Part shown: positions 4,992-6,161 of the stretch, piece by piece
Layout: the number at the start of each line of letters is the position of its first letter
Position numbering within the stretch: the stretch's first letter is position 1
Source: an uncultured Bacteroidales bacterium
GTDB taxonomy: Bacteria; Bacteroidota; Bacteroidia; Bacteroidales; WCHB1-69
Assembly: GCA_937901455.1 (NCBI GenBank)
Contig: CALDIA010000136.1
Span: 1-6,161, forward strand
Length of the DNA stretch: 6,161 bases
Reading direction: 5' to 3'
Made by a program: the position numbers and the translations under genes
The notes under the pieces: generated by a model
Told to the model about the DNA's origin: nothing
What the model saw: only the letters and a program-made list of their open reading frames with translations
Database searches by the model: none

Positions 4992-5975
4992 TTAATTCGT
5001 TTGCATTACTTCCCAATGTCCGCCTTTGGCGGCACCCACCCGTTCGATAATGCCATCCGCCCGAAGTTGGCGTATGATTTTCTTCACGCCGCTTTCCGAC
5101 AGGCCCGTGATGGCTTGCAAATCCTTGATGGTAACGGACGGATTGTCCCGCATGGCCAAGACGATTTTCTGGTTACTTTTCTGGTTACTTTTCTGGTTAC
5201 TTTCAGCCATTTCATCCAACGCTTCTTTCAGGCAACCCAACATGAAAACGATGAAGGGTGTGCTTGACGCCTCATGGTCGCTTTTCATGATGGCGGCATA
5301 ATATTCCTGTTGGTGCTCCTTGACGATGGTCTCCACGGGTATCCATGCGAAGATGGGTTTCCATTGCATCAGAAGCAACGTTTGCCACATTCGCCCCATA
5401 CGCCCGTTGCCGTCGGCAAACGGGTGGATAAATTCAAATTCATAATGAAACACGCACGAACTGATGAGCGGATGGGTCTTGGTGGTTTTCACCCAGTCGA
5501 GCAATTCGCCAATAAGAAGCGGTACCCGATGGGCAGGCGGCGCCATGTGGATGCACACCTCGCCGTTAAACACGCCAACACCTCCCGAACGGAAGCGTCC
5601 GCTTTCGCGCACAAGGTCGGTCATCATCAGTTTGTGTGCCTTCAGCAGGTCTTTCTCTTTATACGGATTCAGTTCCAACAACAATTCGTAGGCATCAATG
5701 GCGTTTTTCACCTCCTGTATTTCGTTGGGCGAACCAAGCACCCGTTTGCCGTCGACGATGGCTGTCACCTGCTCCAACGACAACGAATTGTTCTCAATGG
5801 CCAGCGACGACTGGATGGTTTTGATTCGGTTTTCCCTACGCAACTGAGGCGTGGGGAGATGGTCGGCTGAGGCCGAAAGATGCCCAACCGTTTCGGCAAT
5901 CTCTGCAACAAGTGTCGTGATTTCGTCAGTTATCGCAAATGGCGGCACGTATGTGGGTTCTGCTTTCTTTGCCAT
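4992..5975 (-). CDS. Fic-family protein with N-terminal inhibitory motif and C-terminal winged helix
   Basis: Fic enzymes usually transfer AMP from ATP to a Ser, Thr or Tyr of a target protein. This 327-residue protein has the full core motif HPFADGNGRMGR (residues 184-195), including the catalytic His184 and phosphate-binding GNGR. Residues 57-62 (SLAIEN) match the (S/T)xxxE(G/N) inhibitory motif, with E61 the predicted blocking glutamate. The motif lies N-terminal to the Fic core, as in class II Fic proteins, so activity should be self-restrained and no separate antitoxin is needed. Residues about 271-325 (VTIKDLQAITGLSESGVKKI) look like a winged-helix DNA-binding domain, joined by a linker of three SNQK repeats. 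It is the first gene after the presumed promoter and is followed 3 nt later by an hsdS-start stub. Fic genes are known companions of type I restriction loci; its target here is unknown. Confidence 0.93.
   Translation of the reverse strand: MAKKAEPTYVPPFAITDEITTLVAEIAETVGHLSASADHLPTPQLRRENRIKTIQSSLAIENNSLSLEQVTAIVDGKRVLGSPNEIQEVKNAIDAYELLLELNPYKEKDLLKAHKLMMTDLVRESGRFRSGGVGVFNGEVCIHMAPPAHRVPLLIGELLDWVKTTKTHPLISSCVFHYEFEFIHPFADGNGRMGRMWQTLLLMQWKPIFAWIPVETIVKEHQQEYYAAIMKSDHEASSTPFIVFMLGCLKEALDEMAESNQKSNQKSNQKIVLAMRDNPSVTIKDLQAITGLSESGVKKIIRQLRADGIIERVGAAKGGHWEVMQTN
5165..5200. repeat. Three perfect 12-bp tandem repeats in the Fic gene
   Basis: Three exact head-to-tail copies of TTTTCTGGTTAC (plus strand), followed by a partial fourth, encode SNQK repeats at Fic residues about 259-270. 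The unit is a multiple of three, so slippage would change the linker length between the Fic core and the winged helix without breaking the frame. Confidence 0.9.
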
Positions 5976-6008
5976 AGTCCTTACAGATTTTCAAACAGAT
6001 TAATTTTA

Positions 6009-6045
6009 CAAAGATACAAAATTTTTCCATACCTACGGCAACAAA
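6009..6045 (-). promoter_or_regulatory. Candidate Bacteroidota-type promoter for the fic-nuclease-hsdS operon
   Basis: On the minus strand, TATCTTTG (6016-6009) matches the Bacteroidota -7 consensus TAnnTTTG. A TTTGTTG (6045-6039) lies upstream at the approximate position of the -33 element, though its spacing of 22 nt or more is slightly long. Transcription would begin near 6002, giving a leader of about 27 nt before the Fic ATG at 5975. Confidence 0.6.
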
Positions 6046-6139
6046 TCTCAACAAATATAACACCGCACGACTATTTTCCGTTTGTCCAAGGCAAGGAAAA
6101 AAGAACAAAGAAAAAGCAGAAAAGCTCGGATTAATTGCC

Positions 6140-6147
6140 TACTTTTG
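6140..6147 (+). promoter_or_regulatory. Candidate plus-strand -7 element for a divergent gene to the right
   Basis: TACTTTTG on the plus strand, followed by CA and an A/T-rich run, fits TAnnTTTG. No clear -33 box was found, and the gene it would serve lies beyond 6161. It is the only plus-strand signal I would credit in the window. Confidence 0.4.
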
Positions 6148-6161
6148 CATTTTAAAAACCT

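Noticed and set aside
1..6161. CRISPR array, tRNA, rRNA or transposase
   Set aside because: No regularly spaced short repeats with unique spacers, no tRNA-like cloverleaf and no transposase-like reading frame were seen.

Overview
The window looks like the accessory part of a type I restriction-modification (hsd) locus from a member of the Bacteroidota, possibly Bacteroidales. The clues are a -7 element of the TAnnTTTG type ahead of the operon, starts without clear Shine-Dalgarno sequences, and the protein families present. Every gene lies on the minus strand, so transcription runs from right to left. The stretch at 5976-6161 is intergenic and carries two apparently divergent promoters.

In transcription order the window holds: a Fic-family protein (5975-4992); a short open frame that resembles the first codons of hsdS (4988-4890); a shortened DUF1016/YhcG-family protein without its nuclease domain (4893-4369); a second hsdS-start stub (4364-4272); a full DUF1016/PDDEXK nuclease (4275-3097); a third, frameshifted stub (3100-3032); a second, different full DUF1016/PDDEXK nuclease (2994-1855); a fourth stub (1850-1758); a third full nuclease (1761-583), identical in protein sequence to the one at 4275-3097; and the true hsdS (586 to beyond position 1), of which the first target recognition domain and the start of the central helix are visible.

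The striking feature is the punctuation. The 12-base start of hsdS (ATGAACCGATAC on the coding strand) occurs five times, once at the living hsdS and once directly after or overlapping the stop of every other accessory gene. Each stub keeps about 15 to 24 recognisable hsdS codons and then breaks into new sequence. Three of the four stubs end in a TGA that overlaps the ATG of the next nuclease gene (ATGA). The locus therefore reads as a cassette array built by repeated insertion or recombination at the 5' end of hsdS. A 1370-bp direct repeat (575-1944 and 3089-4458) shows that part of it has been duplicated recently or is kept identical.

Functionally, HsdS gives sequence specificity to a HsdM/HsdR complex that must be encoded outside the window. 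DUF1016/YhcG nucleases and Fic proteins are known companions of type I systems, though their role there is poorly defined. That they form one operon is inferred from strand, spacing and overlaps. No recombinase, tRNA, CRISPR array or complete insertion sequence was found.
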